From Methylobacterium sp. J-088 (GTDB taxonomy: Bacteria; Pseudomonadota; Alphaproteobacteria; Rhizobiales; Beijerinckiaceae), in contig NZ_JAKSYH010000260.1 in NCBI RefSeq assembly GCF_022829295.1, positions 1 to 64,000 of the forward strand: a DNA stretch of 64,000 nucleotides, written 5' to 3'. The notes beneath the pieces are model-generated. The model saw nothing but the letters and a program-made list of their open reading frames with translations, was not told where the DNA came from and did no database searches. Numbering within the stretch: position 1 is the first letter of the stretch; each line of letters starts with the position of its first letter. Both the position numbers and the translations under genes were made by a program. This document shows, one piece after another, positions 9,437 through 15,964 of this stretch.

Positions 9437-10258
9437 ATGCGATTCATCCTACGCTTGTCCAGCCCTGCCCGGCTTTTCGGCCACGCCACCGTGATGGTCG
9501 TCGCTCTGGGGTTGGCGAACGCACCGGCCCGCGCCCGATTGGTTCAGGCCGACTTGGCCCGGGTCGCGGTGGCACCGCCCCCCGGTGCCCGCGCCCCGCT
9601 CGACCTCGCCGCCACGGACGCAGGCACCGGGCAGATGGTGACGCTGGGGAGCGTCATCGCGGGCCGACCGGTCCTGCTGCTGCCCGTCGATTACACCTGC
9701 GGCAACGTCTGCGACCCCATGGTGTCGATGTCGGTGGATGCCCTGGCTTCAACAGGACTCGCGCCGGACGATTACGCCCTGGTGCTGATCGGCATCGATC
9801 CACGAGATGATGCCGCGGCTGCACGCCGCATGCTGGCCGAGACACTGGGCGATCGCGCCGCCACCGTGCGCCCGCGGGCGCTGATCGTCTCGGATACGGC
9901 GCTGAGCCGCATCACGGCCGCCCTCGGCTACACGGCGATCTACGATGCCGGGACCGACAGCTTCGCTCATCCTGCCGCCGCGTTGCTGCTTGCCGGCGAC
10001 GGCCGGGTGGCCCGGGTTCTCTCGCCGCTGGCGCTCACCGGACGGGACCTCCGCTTGGCCCTCACCGAGGCCGGGAACGGCCGCATCGGAGGCTTGGCGG
10101 ACCGCCTCACCCTGCTGTGCTACGGCTACGATGCCGCACGCGGAGTCTACACGCCGCTGATCCAGCGGATCCTGACCGTTGCGGGAGTCATGACGATCCT
10201 GGCGATCGGCCTCCTCATCGTCGGGCTGACTCGCCATACGCGGAGGCGAGCCACCTGA
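9437..10258 (+). CDS. SCO1/SenC-like thioredoxin-fold protein with C-terminal membrane anchor
   Basis: The 273-residue protein has a signal or membrane segment near residues 12-32 and a thioredoxin-like domain with the SCO copper motif CxxxC (DYTCGNVC, Cys88 and Cys92). A later His (SFAHPAAALL, His178) is at the position of the third copper ligand. SCO/SenC proteins deliver copper or reduce thiols during cytochrome c oxidase assembly in the periplasm. Unusually, a second hydrophobic segment (about 248-266) followed by RHTRRR closes the protein. In this subfamily the C-terminal helix is likely to anchor it. No cox genes are adjacent. Confidence 0.8.
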   Translation: MRFILRLSSPARLFGHATVMVVALGLANAPARARLVQADLARVAVAPPPGARAPLDLAATDAGTGQMVTLGSVIAGRPVLLLPVDYTCGNVCDPMVSMSVDALASTGLAPDDYALVLIGIDPRDDAAAARRMLAETLGDRAATVRPRALIVSDTALSRITAALGYTAIYDAGTDSFAHPAAALLLAGDGRVARVLSPLALTGRDLRLALTEAGNGRIGGLADRLTLLCYGYDAARGVYTPLIQRILTVAGVMTILAIGLLIVGLTRHTRRRAT

Positions 10259-10269
10259 CGCGATCTCGG

Positions 10270-10476
10270 TCAGCGTTTCGTCGACAGCCCCAGCTCGCCG
10301 GGCTTCGGTGCCTCGCGCTTGGGACTGGCATTGAGATGAGGCGAATCGACCGGCTCTTCTCGGGTCGTCGGCGTCGCAGAATCCTCCGGCGCGGGCATCG
10401 GCGGGAGGGGCGGCGTGTTGGGATGCGGCGCCGGAACATCGCTGCCGGCCTCTTTCACCATGTTGCGATTCGTCAT
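10270..10476 (-). CDS. Small proline-rich protein of unknown function
   Basis: The 68-residue product is polar, Pro-rich (about a quarter of residues) and lacks membrane segments or Cys, so it is probably disordered. The ATG at 10476 has AAGGA about 11 bases upstream. It converges with the SCO-like gene (11 bases apart) and lies left of the stress island, but I see no sigma-EcfG promoter in front of it. No family was recognised. Confidence 0.5.
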   Translation of the reverse strand: MTNRNMVKEAGSDVPAPHPNTPPLPPMPAPEDSATPTTREEPVDSPHLNASPKREAPKPGELGLSTKR

Positions 10477-10661
10477 GTGTACGCTGGTCCTTATCGTGGC
10501 CGTGGGGCGGGACAGGTTGCGCTGAGCTACCGGGCGGCCTTCAAGGCATCCGCCGACCGCCGCTCCCGCATCGATGCAGGTCGATCTGCGACCAACGCCG
10601 CGGACAACACCCTGGTTGCCGTAAAGCTTGACTGCAGGAAGCTTGACCAGGTCTGGGCAGA

Positions 10662-10686
10662 GGAACCTTGGTTATTGCTGAAGGTT
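10662..10686 (+). promoter_or_regulatory. Candidate sigma-EcfG promoter for the KGG gene
   Basis: GGAAC at 10662-10666 is followed by 17 bases and GTT at 10684-10686. This matches the GSR pattern except that the base before GTT is G, not C. It lies 35 bases before the ATG of the KGG stress protein, a known type of GSR target. Confidence 0.65.
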
Positions 10687-10720
10687 GTTGCGAGGTGAAG
10701 CGAAGCCTGAGGAGGAACTG

Positions 10721-10909
10721 ATGGCATCCGGGAATTCGACCTCGAAGCGGGGCTTTGCCTCGATGGACTTGGAGCGGCAGCGCGAGATCGCCAGCAAGGG
10801 CGGACGCAGCGTGCCGGCCGAGAAGCGCTCCTTCTCGCAGGATCGCGAACTTGCCTCGACGGCGGGTCGCAAGGGTGGACAGTCGACGGGTACCGGCCGG
10901 GCCGAGTGA
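10721..10909 (+). CDS. KGG-repeat stress-induced protein
   Basis: The 62-residue protein is highly polar and contains the KGG/GsiB-type repeat, with two visible units around REIASKGGRS and RELASTAGRKGGQS. Proteins of this class are hydrophilins made under desiccation, stationary phase or heat. The start at 10721 has an excellent GGAGGA binding site; an in-frame TTG 12 codons upstream is not favoured. A sigma-EcfG-type promoter precedes it and an intrinsic terminator follows, so it is a one-gene transcript of the GSR regulon. Confidence 0.88.
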   Translation: MASGNSTSKRGFASMDLERQREIASKGGRSVPAEKRSFSQDRELASTAGRKGGQSTGTGRAE

Positions 10910-10935
10910 GGCCATTCCGTAACCGTTCCGCGTAG

Positions 10936-10967
10936 CGGCGCCGCGTCCTCGGGACCGGCGCCGTTTC
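10936..10967 (+). terminator. Intrinsic terminator of the KGG gene
   Basis: CGGCGCC at 10936-10942 pairs with GGCGCCG at 10957-10963, with an inner GTCC/GGAC extension, and is followed by TTTCT. It lies 26 bases after the KGG stop codon. Confidence 0.7.
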
Positions 10968-11067
10968 TATGTAATCGTCTTTCCGAATTCCCAGCACTGC
11001 ACGCCAACGCCGAAAGGGCCCCGCCGCGTCGGCAGAACCCTTTTCGATCAGCGTAACAGAGTCGGAG

Positions 11068-11433
11068 TCAGGAGATGCAGCGACCGGGGGTCATGCGCCG
11101 GGCCTCGGGACCCACCAGGGAACTCAGCGCGGTTTCGCAACCCTCGCGGACGAAATGGCGGCCCGGCTGCTTCAGAATCGGCTTGATGCCGAGATCCTGT
11201 GCTTCACTGGCGGTCGGGCCGCCGTGCCCATCCATCTTCTGGACACCGGCAACCCGCGTCGGGCTGATCGCCAGCGAGACCGGGCGCATGCCGGGTAGCG
11301 GCGCCGGCGCAAGTTGAGCCACCGGCACCAGGGGCACCCAGCGATCGGCCGTCTCGCGCACGACAGGCTGTAGCAGCACAGTCAGGAGAGCGGCGGGAGC
11401 ACTCACGCCCAGGATGAAACCAGACCGCAACAT
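11068..11433 (-). CDS. Exported protein of unknown function, probable GSR member
   Basis: The 121-residue product begins with a hydrophobic N-terminal segment (residues 5-22) that may be an uncleaved signal anchor; the rest is soluble and probably periplasmic. Two Cys lie near the C-terminus (REGCETAL and GRCIS), so an intramolecular disulfide is possible. The ATG at 11433 has GAGG eight bases upstream. A perfect sigma-EcfG promoter lies 41-66 bases upstream, which supports a real, stress-induced gene. No family was recognised. Confidence 0.7.
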   Translation of the reverse strand: MLRSGFILGVSAPAALLTVLLQPVVRETADRWVPLVPVAQLAPAPLPGMRPVSLAISPTRVAGVQKMDGHGGPTASEAQDLGIKPILKQPGRHFVREGCETALSSLVGPEARRMTPGRCIS

Positions 11434-11474
11434 TGCCCCGACCTCATTGCGAGAGCTTGACAGGATGTTTCAAC

Positions 11475-11499
11475 AACGCGTTCCGCAATCGCAGGTTCC
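11475..11499 (-). promoter_or_regulatory. Sigma-EcfG promoter for the secreted protein at 11068-11433
   Basis: Reading leftwards, GGAAC (11499-11495) is followed by 16 bases and CGTT (11478-11475), a perfect match to the alphaproteobacterial GSR promoter. Confidence 0.8.
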
Positions 11500-11630
11500 T
11501 AAACTATCGCGTGTCTTGGAATGCTGAGTATTCGAACCCACAACGGTTGTTGGTGCGGCGGCGCACCCACGCTGTCCACAACCATCCCCTGTGCCATTGA
11601 TGCCACGATCGCCAGAAAAGTGCGTTTTTT

Positions 11631-11655
11631 GGAACCCAGCGGCGCGATGGCCGTT
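11631..11655 (+). promoter_or_regulatory. Sigma-EcfG promoter in front of a candidate small RNA
   Basis: GGAAC at 11631-11635, 16 bases, then CGTT at 11652-11655: a perfect GSR promoter with no open reading frame downstream before a strong terminator at 11722-11752. Confidence 0.8.
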
Positions 11656-11661
11656 CTCCCT

Positions 11662-11752
11662 TCACCCGGCCACCTGGTCCTCCCCCGCATTCCCCTTGTG
11701 CATCGGCCGGAACCTCTTCGACGGGCTGGAGCTTTCTCCGGCCCGTTTTTTT
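11662..11752 (+). ncRNA. Candidate GSR small RNA, GsrN-like
   Basis: A perfect sigma-EcfG promoter (11631-11655) predicts a transcript starting near 11662, and a strong intrinsic terminator ends it at 11752, giving about 90 nt. There is no start codon for a plausible peptide. The 5' half contains C-rich segments (CCTCCCCC at about 11682-11690 and a following TTCCCC) able to pair with Shine-Dalgarno sequences. In Caulobacter the GSR small RNA GsrN is sigma-T-dependent, about this size, and acts through a C-rich loop. The location next to phyR/nepR fits the same role. Promoter, terminator and C-rich segments are seen; identity with GsrN is inference. Confidence 0.6.
11722..11752 (+). terminator. 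Strong intrinsic terminator of the candidate small RNA
   Basis: A 10-bp stem (11722-11731 with 11736-11745, one G-U pair) with a four-base loop is followed by seven T. No protein gene lies upstream on this strand for 800 bases. Confidence 0.85.
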
Positions 11753-11781
11753 ATGCGCAGCCGGCACCCCATTCAGACAAC

Positions 11782-11805
11782 AAAAAACCCCGGCTCTCGC
11801 CGGGG
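11782..11805 (-). terminator. Intrinsic terminator of phyR
   Basis: On the minus strand CCCCGGC (11805-11799) pairs with GCCGGGG (11794-11788) around a GAGA loop, followed by six T (11787-11782). It lies 60 bases after the phyR stop. Confidence 0.85.
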
Positions 11806-11863
11806 TCGATGTAACTGCTGATGCTTCGATCTGCGCCCCTCGCGGGGCCCAGGCAGCCTCGAC

Positions 11864-12670
11864 CTAAGCGGTCTTGGCTTCCCGCCGACGGGCCGTCTGC
11901 TGGAAGAACAGCGCCTGGCTGATCACCGCGGAGACATTGGCGGGCTGGAATGGCTTGGCGATCAGGAAGGCCGGTTCCGGCCGCTCGCCGGTGAGGAATC
12001 GCTCCGGATAAGCGGTTATGAAGATCACCGGCACTTCGAAGGTCTTCAGCAGGTCGTTGACCGCATCGAGTCCGGACGACCCGTCCGCGAGCTGGATATC
12101 GGCCAGGATCAGACCGGGGCGCTTGCCACCCTCGCCGGCGATCTTGACCGCCTCCGTCCGCGTCCGGGCGACGCCGATGACATTGTGACCCAGGCCCTCG
12201 ACCAGCGCCTCAAGATCCATCGCGATGAGCGGCTCGTCCTCTATGATCAGGATCTCGGTCGCCATGTCGGCGGCAAGCTCGCGACCAGCCTCATCAACGA
12301 GATCGCGAACCTCCGAGACGTCGACGCCCAGGATGATCGCCGCGTCCTCCTCGGAGAAGCCCTCCAGGCACGACAGCAGGAACGCCTGGCGCGGCAGTGG
12401 CGTGATCTGGCCGAGGCGGACCTCGGCGGGAAGATCGTGCTGAACCTGCTCGCCGCGACCGTTCACCGAGAGCGAATTCCAGATCCGGGTGAAGACCCGG
12501 AACAGGTCGGCTTTGATGTTGGTGCTCCGGCCCAGCGTGTCCGGTTCGTTGACGAGGGTCTCCAGGGTAGCGGCGACATACGCGTCACCGGCCACTTGGC
12601 TCCCCGTGAGCGCGCGCGCATAGCGGCGCAGGTACGGCAGGTGCTGTACCACGAGTTGCGATGTCGACAT
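11864..12670 (-). CDS. phyR: PhyR, anti-anti-sigma factor of the general stress response
   Basis: The 268-residue protein has the PhyR layout. Residues 1-135 form a sigma-factor-like output domain (region 2 around HLPYLRRYARALTG, region 4 around LSCLEGFSEEDAAIILG). A C-terminal receiver follows, with acidic pocket IIEDEP (144-146), phosphoacceptor Asp191 in LILADIQLADGSSG, Thr219 and Lys239 in AKPF. When phosphorylated, the sigma-like domain sequesters NepR and frees sigma-EcfG. The start at 12670 is chosen for its AGGGG site; longer upstream frames lack homology. It is divergent from nepR, and a GGAAC-N16-CGTT promoter for it lies at 12771-12795, giving positive feedback. Confidence 0.96.
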   Translation of the reverse strand: MSTSQLVVQHLPYLRRYARALTGSQVAGDAYVAATLETLVNEPDTLGRSTNIKADLFRVFTRIWNSLSVNGRGEQVQHDLPAEVRLGQITPLPRQAFLLSCLEGFSEEDAAIILGVDVSEVRDLVDEAGRELAADMATEILIIEDEPLIAMDLEALVEGLGHNVIGVARTRTEAVKIAGEGGKRPGLILADIQLADGSSGLDAVNDLLKTFEVPVIFITAYPERFLTGERPEPAFLIAKPFQPANVSAVISQALFFQQTARRREAKTA

Positions 12671-12770
12671 TCGATCCCCTGTGCCTCGCCGTGTTGCCCG
12701 GCCGCGATTGCCCGGTCGGTGACCGATGGCGTGCCGGGGCCGGCATTCTGTCCTGCGCAGCTTTCCGCCC

Positions 12771-12795
12771 AACGCGGACGCCCGCACTCCGTTCC
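12771..12795 (-). promoter_or_regulatory. Sigma-EcfG promoter of phyR
   Basis: Reading leftwards, GGAAC (12795-12791), 16 bases, CGTT (12774-12771). This perfect GSR promoter faces phyR, about 100 bases from its ATG. Confidence 0.85.
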
Positions 12796-12804
12796 ACCCC
12801 CCGC

Positions 12805-12830
12805 GGAACCGATCCCTTCGGGCAGGCGTT
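12805..12830 (+). promoter_or_regulatory. Sigma-EcfG promoter of nepR
   Basis: GGAAC (12805-12809), 17 bases, CGTT (12827-12830), facing nepR. It is back-to-back with the phyR promoter, with only nine bases between the two GGAAC boxes. Confidence 0.85.
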
Positions 12831-12905
12831 GCCGGCGCAGCCATGGCGTATGTCGAGCCGCAGCACAATGTGGCCGGGCCAAGTTCGGCAACAAGGGGCG
12901 TGTGG

Positions 12906-13178
12906 ATGGCCGATGAGGGGAAGGAGGCAGGTCTTCGTGTGCCTGAAGTGCATGGAAGCACTGCTTCGACGCACGATGCGCCCGGCCAGGACCGCTCGAC
13001 GGGACAGACTGCAGGCGCGTCCCAGGCTCAACCCCGCGGCGGCCTCAGCGAACAGACCCGCAATCGCCTCGCGACGCAGTTGCGCGCGATGTACGATACG
13101 ATGACCCAACAGCCGGTGCCCGACCGGTTTGCCGAACTCATTGCGAAGCTCGACAGCGGCGAGCACGGCAAGCCATAG
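12906..13178 (+). CDS. nepR: NepR, anti-sigma factor of the general stress response
   Basis: The C-terminal half of this 90-residue protein is a clear NepR core: LATQLRAMYDTMTQQPVPDR followed by FAELIAKLD, the two helices that clamp sigma-EcfG or the PhyR sigma-like domain. The N-terminal 45 residues are polar and probably disordered. NepR holds sigma-EcfG inactive until PhyR-P competes for it. The start at 12906 has AAGGGG eight bases upstream; an in-frame ATG at 12843 is possible but has no good site. It lies divergent from phyR, and no ecfG sigma gene is adjacent, so the sigma factor must be elsewhere in the genome. Confidence 0.93.
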   Translation: MADEGKEAGLRVPEVHGSTASTHDAPGQDRSTGQTAGASQAQPRGGLSEQTRNRLATQLRAMYDTMTQQPVPDRFAELIAKLDSGEHGKP

Positions 13179-13230
13179 TACCAAGGTTGGAGGCTAGCCG
13201 TCCGCGCATGCGCTGAGAAGCAGGTCCATT

Positions 13231-13257
13231 AAAAAAGCCGTCACTTGGGGCGACGGC
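13231..13257 (-). terminator. Intrinsic terminator between nepR and the DUF1328 gene
   Basis: GCCGTC (13237-13242) pairs with GACGGC (13252-13257). Six A at 13231-13236 give a U-tract on the minus strand, so it ends the DUF1328 transcript well. The plus strand has only CTTGTTGCTTTTT, so it may also serve nepR weakly. Confidence 0.75.
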
Positions 13258-13312
13258 CTTGTTGCTTTTTAGCGCCAGCCCCAGGTCAGGGCTGGCGGTT
13301 ATCGACACGTCG

Positions 13313-13489
13313 TCAGAGTGTCGGCGAGCGCCCGCGCATCAGGCCGATCACAGCCGAGATCGCGAACAGGACAATCGCCACGAAGAACACCAGCTTGGCG
13401 GCTTCCATTGCCGTGCCGGCGATGCCGCCGAAGCCGAGCAGCGCGGCGACGAGGGCAACCACGAGAAAAGTTACGGCCCAACCGAGCAT
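13313..13489 (-). CDS. DUF1328 small membrane protein (YtjA family)
   Basis: The 58-residue protein has two hydrophobic segments (about 4-24 and 32-50) and the family features: start MLGWAVTFLVVALVAALLGF, a central GIAGTAMEAAK turn, and an Arg-rich tail. The function is unknown, but DUF1328 proteins are frequent stress-regulon members in proteobacteria. The gene has its own perfect sigma-EcfG promoter (13546-13570) and a terminator, so it is a GSR target. The start is fixed by family length. Confidence 0.9.
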   Translation of the reverse strand: MLGWAVTFLVVALVAALLGFGGIAGTAMEAAKLVFFVAIVLFAISAVIGLMRGRSPTL

Positions 13490-13545
13490 CGTTCGTATCC
13501 CTCGAAAGTATCAACGCGGGCGGGCCGCGTCGTTCTGAACACAAA

Positions 13546-13570
13546 AACGCCAAGGTTTTGCTCTGGTTCC
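13546..13570 (-). promoter_or_regulatory. Sigma-EcfG promoter of the DUF1328 gene
   Basis: Reading leftwards, GGAAC (13570-13566), 16 bases, CGTT (13549-13546), about 57 bases before the DUF1328 ATG. Confidence 0.85.
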
Positions 13571-13634
13571 GCCGTTCCGACAAAGTCCGATGTGGACGGC
13601 ACGGGCGTTTTGCCCGGGCGCGACAATCAGCAAC

Positions 13635-13659
13635 GGAACGGTGCAGGCTGGGTAGCGTT
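13635..13659 (+). promoter_or_regulatory. Sigma-EcfG promoter of a 56-residue peptide gene
   Basis: GGAAC (13635-13639), 16 bases, CGTT (13656-13659). It points right, away from the DUF1328 promoter, and lies 38 bases before the ATG at 13697. Confidence 0.8.
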
Positions 13660-13696
13660 CGAAGAGTAGGTCCACCGGTTCGATTCGGGATCCGTG

Positions 13697-13867
13697 ATGC
13701 TGCAAGCTGCGAAGAACGCCGTTCGAGTGAAGGTGGCCGCGATGCGAGCCGGTGTAGCGGCTGCAGGCGATGCCGTCCGCGCCGCGGTGATCGGGCTCGT
13801 TCCGGCCCCTGCACCCGTCCTCGTGCCGGTGCGGGTGCGCAACCGTCGATCCGGCCAGTTCGGCTGA
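13697..13867 (+). CDS. Small basic peptide, 56 residues, probable GSR member
   Basis: The frame encodes an Ala/Val/Arg-rich peptide with an amphipathic first half (MLQAAKNAVRVKVAAMRAGV) and a Pro/Val-rich second half ending in RVRNRRSGQFG. It has no Cys and no clear membrane segment. The binding site is weak (GGGA eight bases upstream). The main reason for calling it is the perfect sigma-EcfG promoter in front of it within the GSR island. A second non-coding RNA from the same promoter is the alternative. Confidence 0.4.
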   Translation: MLQAAKNAVRVKVAAMRAGVAAAGDAVRAAVIGLVPAPAPVLVPVRVRNRRSGQFG

Positions 13868-14019
13868 CCGGACGATCTTGACTTCGCCGGACTAAACGGC
13901 CGACCGGGGGACGTGACCCGAGCGACTCTACTGAGACATCGCTGAGGATCGTGGCTCGGCGGTGTTGCAACGCCCTTGGGTGACGTTCAAAAAACCCCGA
14001 ACCAACGTGCGGGGCAGCG

Positions 14020-14940
14020 ATGGCGGTTGCGGACGAGAGCAGACTGACCCTCGACCCTGCGATGCCCGTCCCCGGGCGGCTGGAGACCGTCATGCAGCTG
14101 ATCCGGCGACGGATCGCTCCGAATGGCGGTCCATTCACGGCGAGCGGCACCTGCACCTACGTGATCGGGGTGGGTGAGGTCGCGGTCCTCGATCCCGGCC
14201 CCGACGATCCGGCGCATATCGACGCGCTGCTCGCGGACCTGACCGGCGAACGGATCACCGCGATCGTCGTCACCCACACCCATCGGGATCACTCGCCGGG
14301 CGCGCGGCTTCTCGCAGCGCGCACCAGCGCGCCGATCGTCGGATGCGGCCGGCATCGCGCGGCCCGGGCCGTGTCGGAAAGCGAGGTCCCGCGGCTCGAC
14401 GCCAGCGCCGACCGCGCCCACGCCCCGGACCGGGTCATGGTGGAGGGGGACCTCGTCTCGGGCCCGGGCTGGACCCTGGCGGCTGTCGAGACCCCAGGCC
14501 ACACCATGAACCACCTCGCCTTCGCGTTGCCGGAGGCGCAGGCCTTGTTCTCGGGCGATCACGTCATGGCCTGGTCCACGACCATCGTGGCACCGCCGGA
14601 CGGCGCAATGCGGGCCTATATGGCGTCGCTGGAGAAGCTGCGCGGACGCGACGAGACAGTCTACTGGCCCGGCCATGGCGGCCCGGTCCGCGAGCCGGCC
14701 CGCTTCCTCCGCGGGCTGGCCTGTCATCGTCGCCAGCGCGAGGCCGCGATCCGGGCGCGACTCTCGGACGGCGACACCGGCATCGCGCAGATCGTCGCGG
14801 CGATTTACCGGAACCTCGATCCGCGTCTGCGCGGAGCGGCGGCTCTGTCGGTCTTTGCCCATCTCGAGGATCTGGTCGGGCGCGGGCTGGTGGCGACCGA
14901 CGGGGCGCCGCAGCTCGACGGCACCTTTACGCCGGCTTGA
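14020..14940 (+). CDS. MBL-fold metallo-hydrolase (LACTB2-like)
   Basis: The 306-residue protein has the full metallo-beta-lactamase metal site: THTHRDH (His86, His88, Asp90, His91), a His in TPGHTMNH, an Asp in FSGDHVM and a late His in WPGHGGPV. A winged-helix-like C-terminal tail (about 235-300) is typical of the LACTB2/glyoxalase-II-like subgroup, whose members hydrolyse nucleic acids or thioesters. The substrate is unknown. It converges with the DUF1499 gene, 21 bases apart. Confidence 0.88.
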   Translation: MAVADESRLTLDPAMPVPGRLETVMQLIRRRIAPNGGPFTASGTCTYVIGVGEVAVLDPGPDDPAHIDALLADLTGERITAIVVTHTHRDHSPGARLLAARTSAPIVGCGRHRAARAVSESEVPRLDASADRAHAPDRVMVEGDLVSGPGWTLAAVETPGHTMNHLAFALPEAQALFSGDHVMAWSTTIVAPPDGAMRAYMASLEKLRGRDETVYWPGHGGPVREPARFLRGLACHRRQREAAIRARLSDGDTGIAQIVAAIYRNLDPRLRGAAALSVFAHLEDLVGRGLVATDGAPQLDGTFTPA

Positions 14941-14961
14941 GCCGCGCCGGACCGGACTGGA

Positions 14962-15750
14962 TCATTTCATCGCGAGGACGAGGTTGGCGACGTCGTCGAG
15001 ATAGGTGCGGATCCGGTCGGCATTGCCGCCGAAGTCGCGCCCGCCGAGCCGGGACGCCGAGCGTACGTCGATCCGCGCTCCATCAGCGCGGGGGCGGATG
15101 CGGACGGTCACATCGTCGGGCAGGTTGAGCACGAGGCCGCGCGCCACGGCCTCGATCCGACCGTTGCCGGTGCGACCGCCCGGCCGGATCGCCTCGACGA
15201 TCTGCCAATGGCGCTTCAGCGCGGCCTGACGGGCCAGTTCGAATGCAGCGTCGGCGCCGATATCGAGGGTCAGCGGGGCGATCTGCGGATAGGCGTCCCG
15301 CTGCCGCTCGCGCAGGGATGGGCTCGGATCTGGCGGATACCGGCCGCTGCGAGCCGCGAATGCCGCGCGCGAGCGCGAGAAGGCGGGCGGATTGTCGATA
15401 TCGGTGGTGACGTCCGACAGGGCCGGCAGCCGCAGGCCACGAAGCCCGCGATAGGCGGGATAGCCCAGCACCACGAGCGCCAAAATCAGCCCTGCCAGGG
15501 CGGCGCCGAAGCCGCGCGCACCCTCGCGCCAGACCCGCACGAACGCGAACACCGCCGCGACGATCGCGGCCAGCGCGACCGCGAGCCCGGCCAACAAAGC
15601 GACGAGCGCAGCGTCCGTGTCGGCGCGCGGGTCCCGAATCAGGATCAGGGCGATCCCGGTGGCCACGATGGAGAACACGGCAAGGCGCTGGGCCAGCGGC
15701 CCGGCGCGGGTGACGGGTTCCTCGATGAGCAGACGACGCATGGCACTCAT
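14962..15750 (-). CDS. DUF1499 membrane protein
   Basis: The 262-residue protein has three to four hydrophobic segments in the first 105 residues, then the soluble DUF1499 domain. Visible marks are LPALSDVTTDIDNPPAF, the GRIEAVARGLVLNLPDDVTV strand pair and DVRSASRLGGRDFGGNADRI at the end. The function of this family is not established. The start at 15750 is one of two close ATGs. It is divergent from nothing obvious and separated by about 215 bases from asmA. Confidence 0.85.
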   Translation of the reverse strand: MSAMRRLLIEEPVTRAGPLAQRLAVFSIVATGIALILIRDPRADTDAALVALLAGLAVALAAIVAAVFAFVRVWREGARGFGAALAGLILALVVLGYPAYRGLRGLRLPALSDVTTDIDNPPAFSRSRAAFAARSGRYPPDPSPSLRERQRDAYPQIAPLTLDIGADAAFELARQAALKRHWQIVEAIRPGGRTGNGRIEAVARGLVLNLPDDVTVRIRPRADGARIDVRSASRLGGRDFGGNADRIRTYLDDVANLVLAMK

Positions 15751-15964
15751 GGTTGGGGTTCGCGGCCCGATCCTAGAGCTTGGCCGTGCGCGACGCCATC
15801 GCGACGCGATCGAAAGCGCCCTTCACCGACGTGATCGCGGAACACGGCGGAGAACCAGGAAACCCCGGAACGGCCGTCGGACCTGCCCTCTCAGATGGAG
15901 CTTGCTGCATGGGGCCACCCGATGCCTCTGTCACGCTATGCCGTAGCGTGCTCCGGAAGCAAAC

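Noticed and set aside
11510..11600. tRNA-like text (TATTCGAACCCACAAC, resembling an inverted T-arm)
   Set aside because: No acceptor stem, anticodon arm or D-arm could be assembled around it on either strand.
13989..14015. Apparent minus-strand terminator at the start of the MBL gene
   Set aside because: The stem is only five bp and no minus-strand gene ends there.
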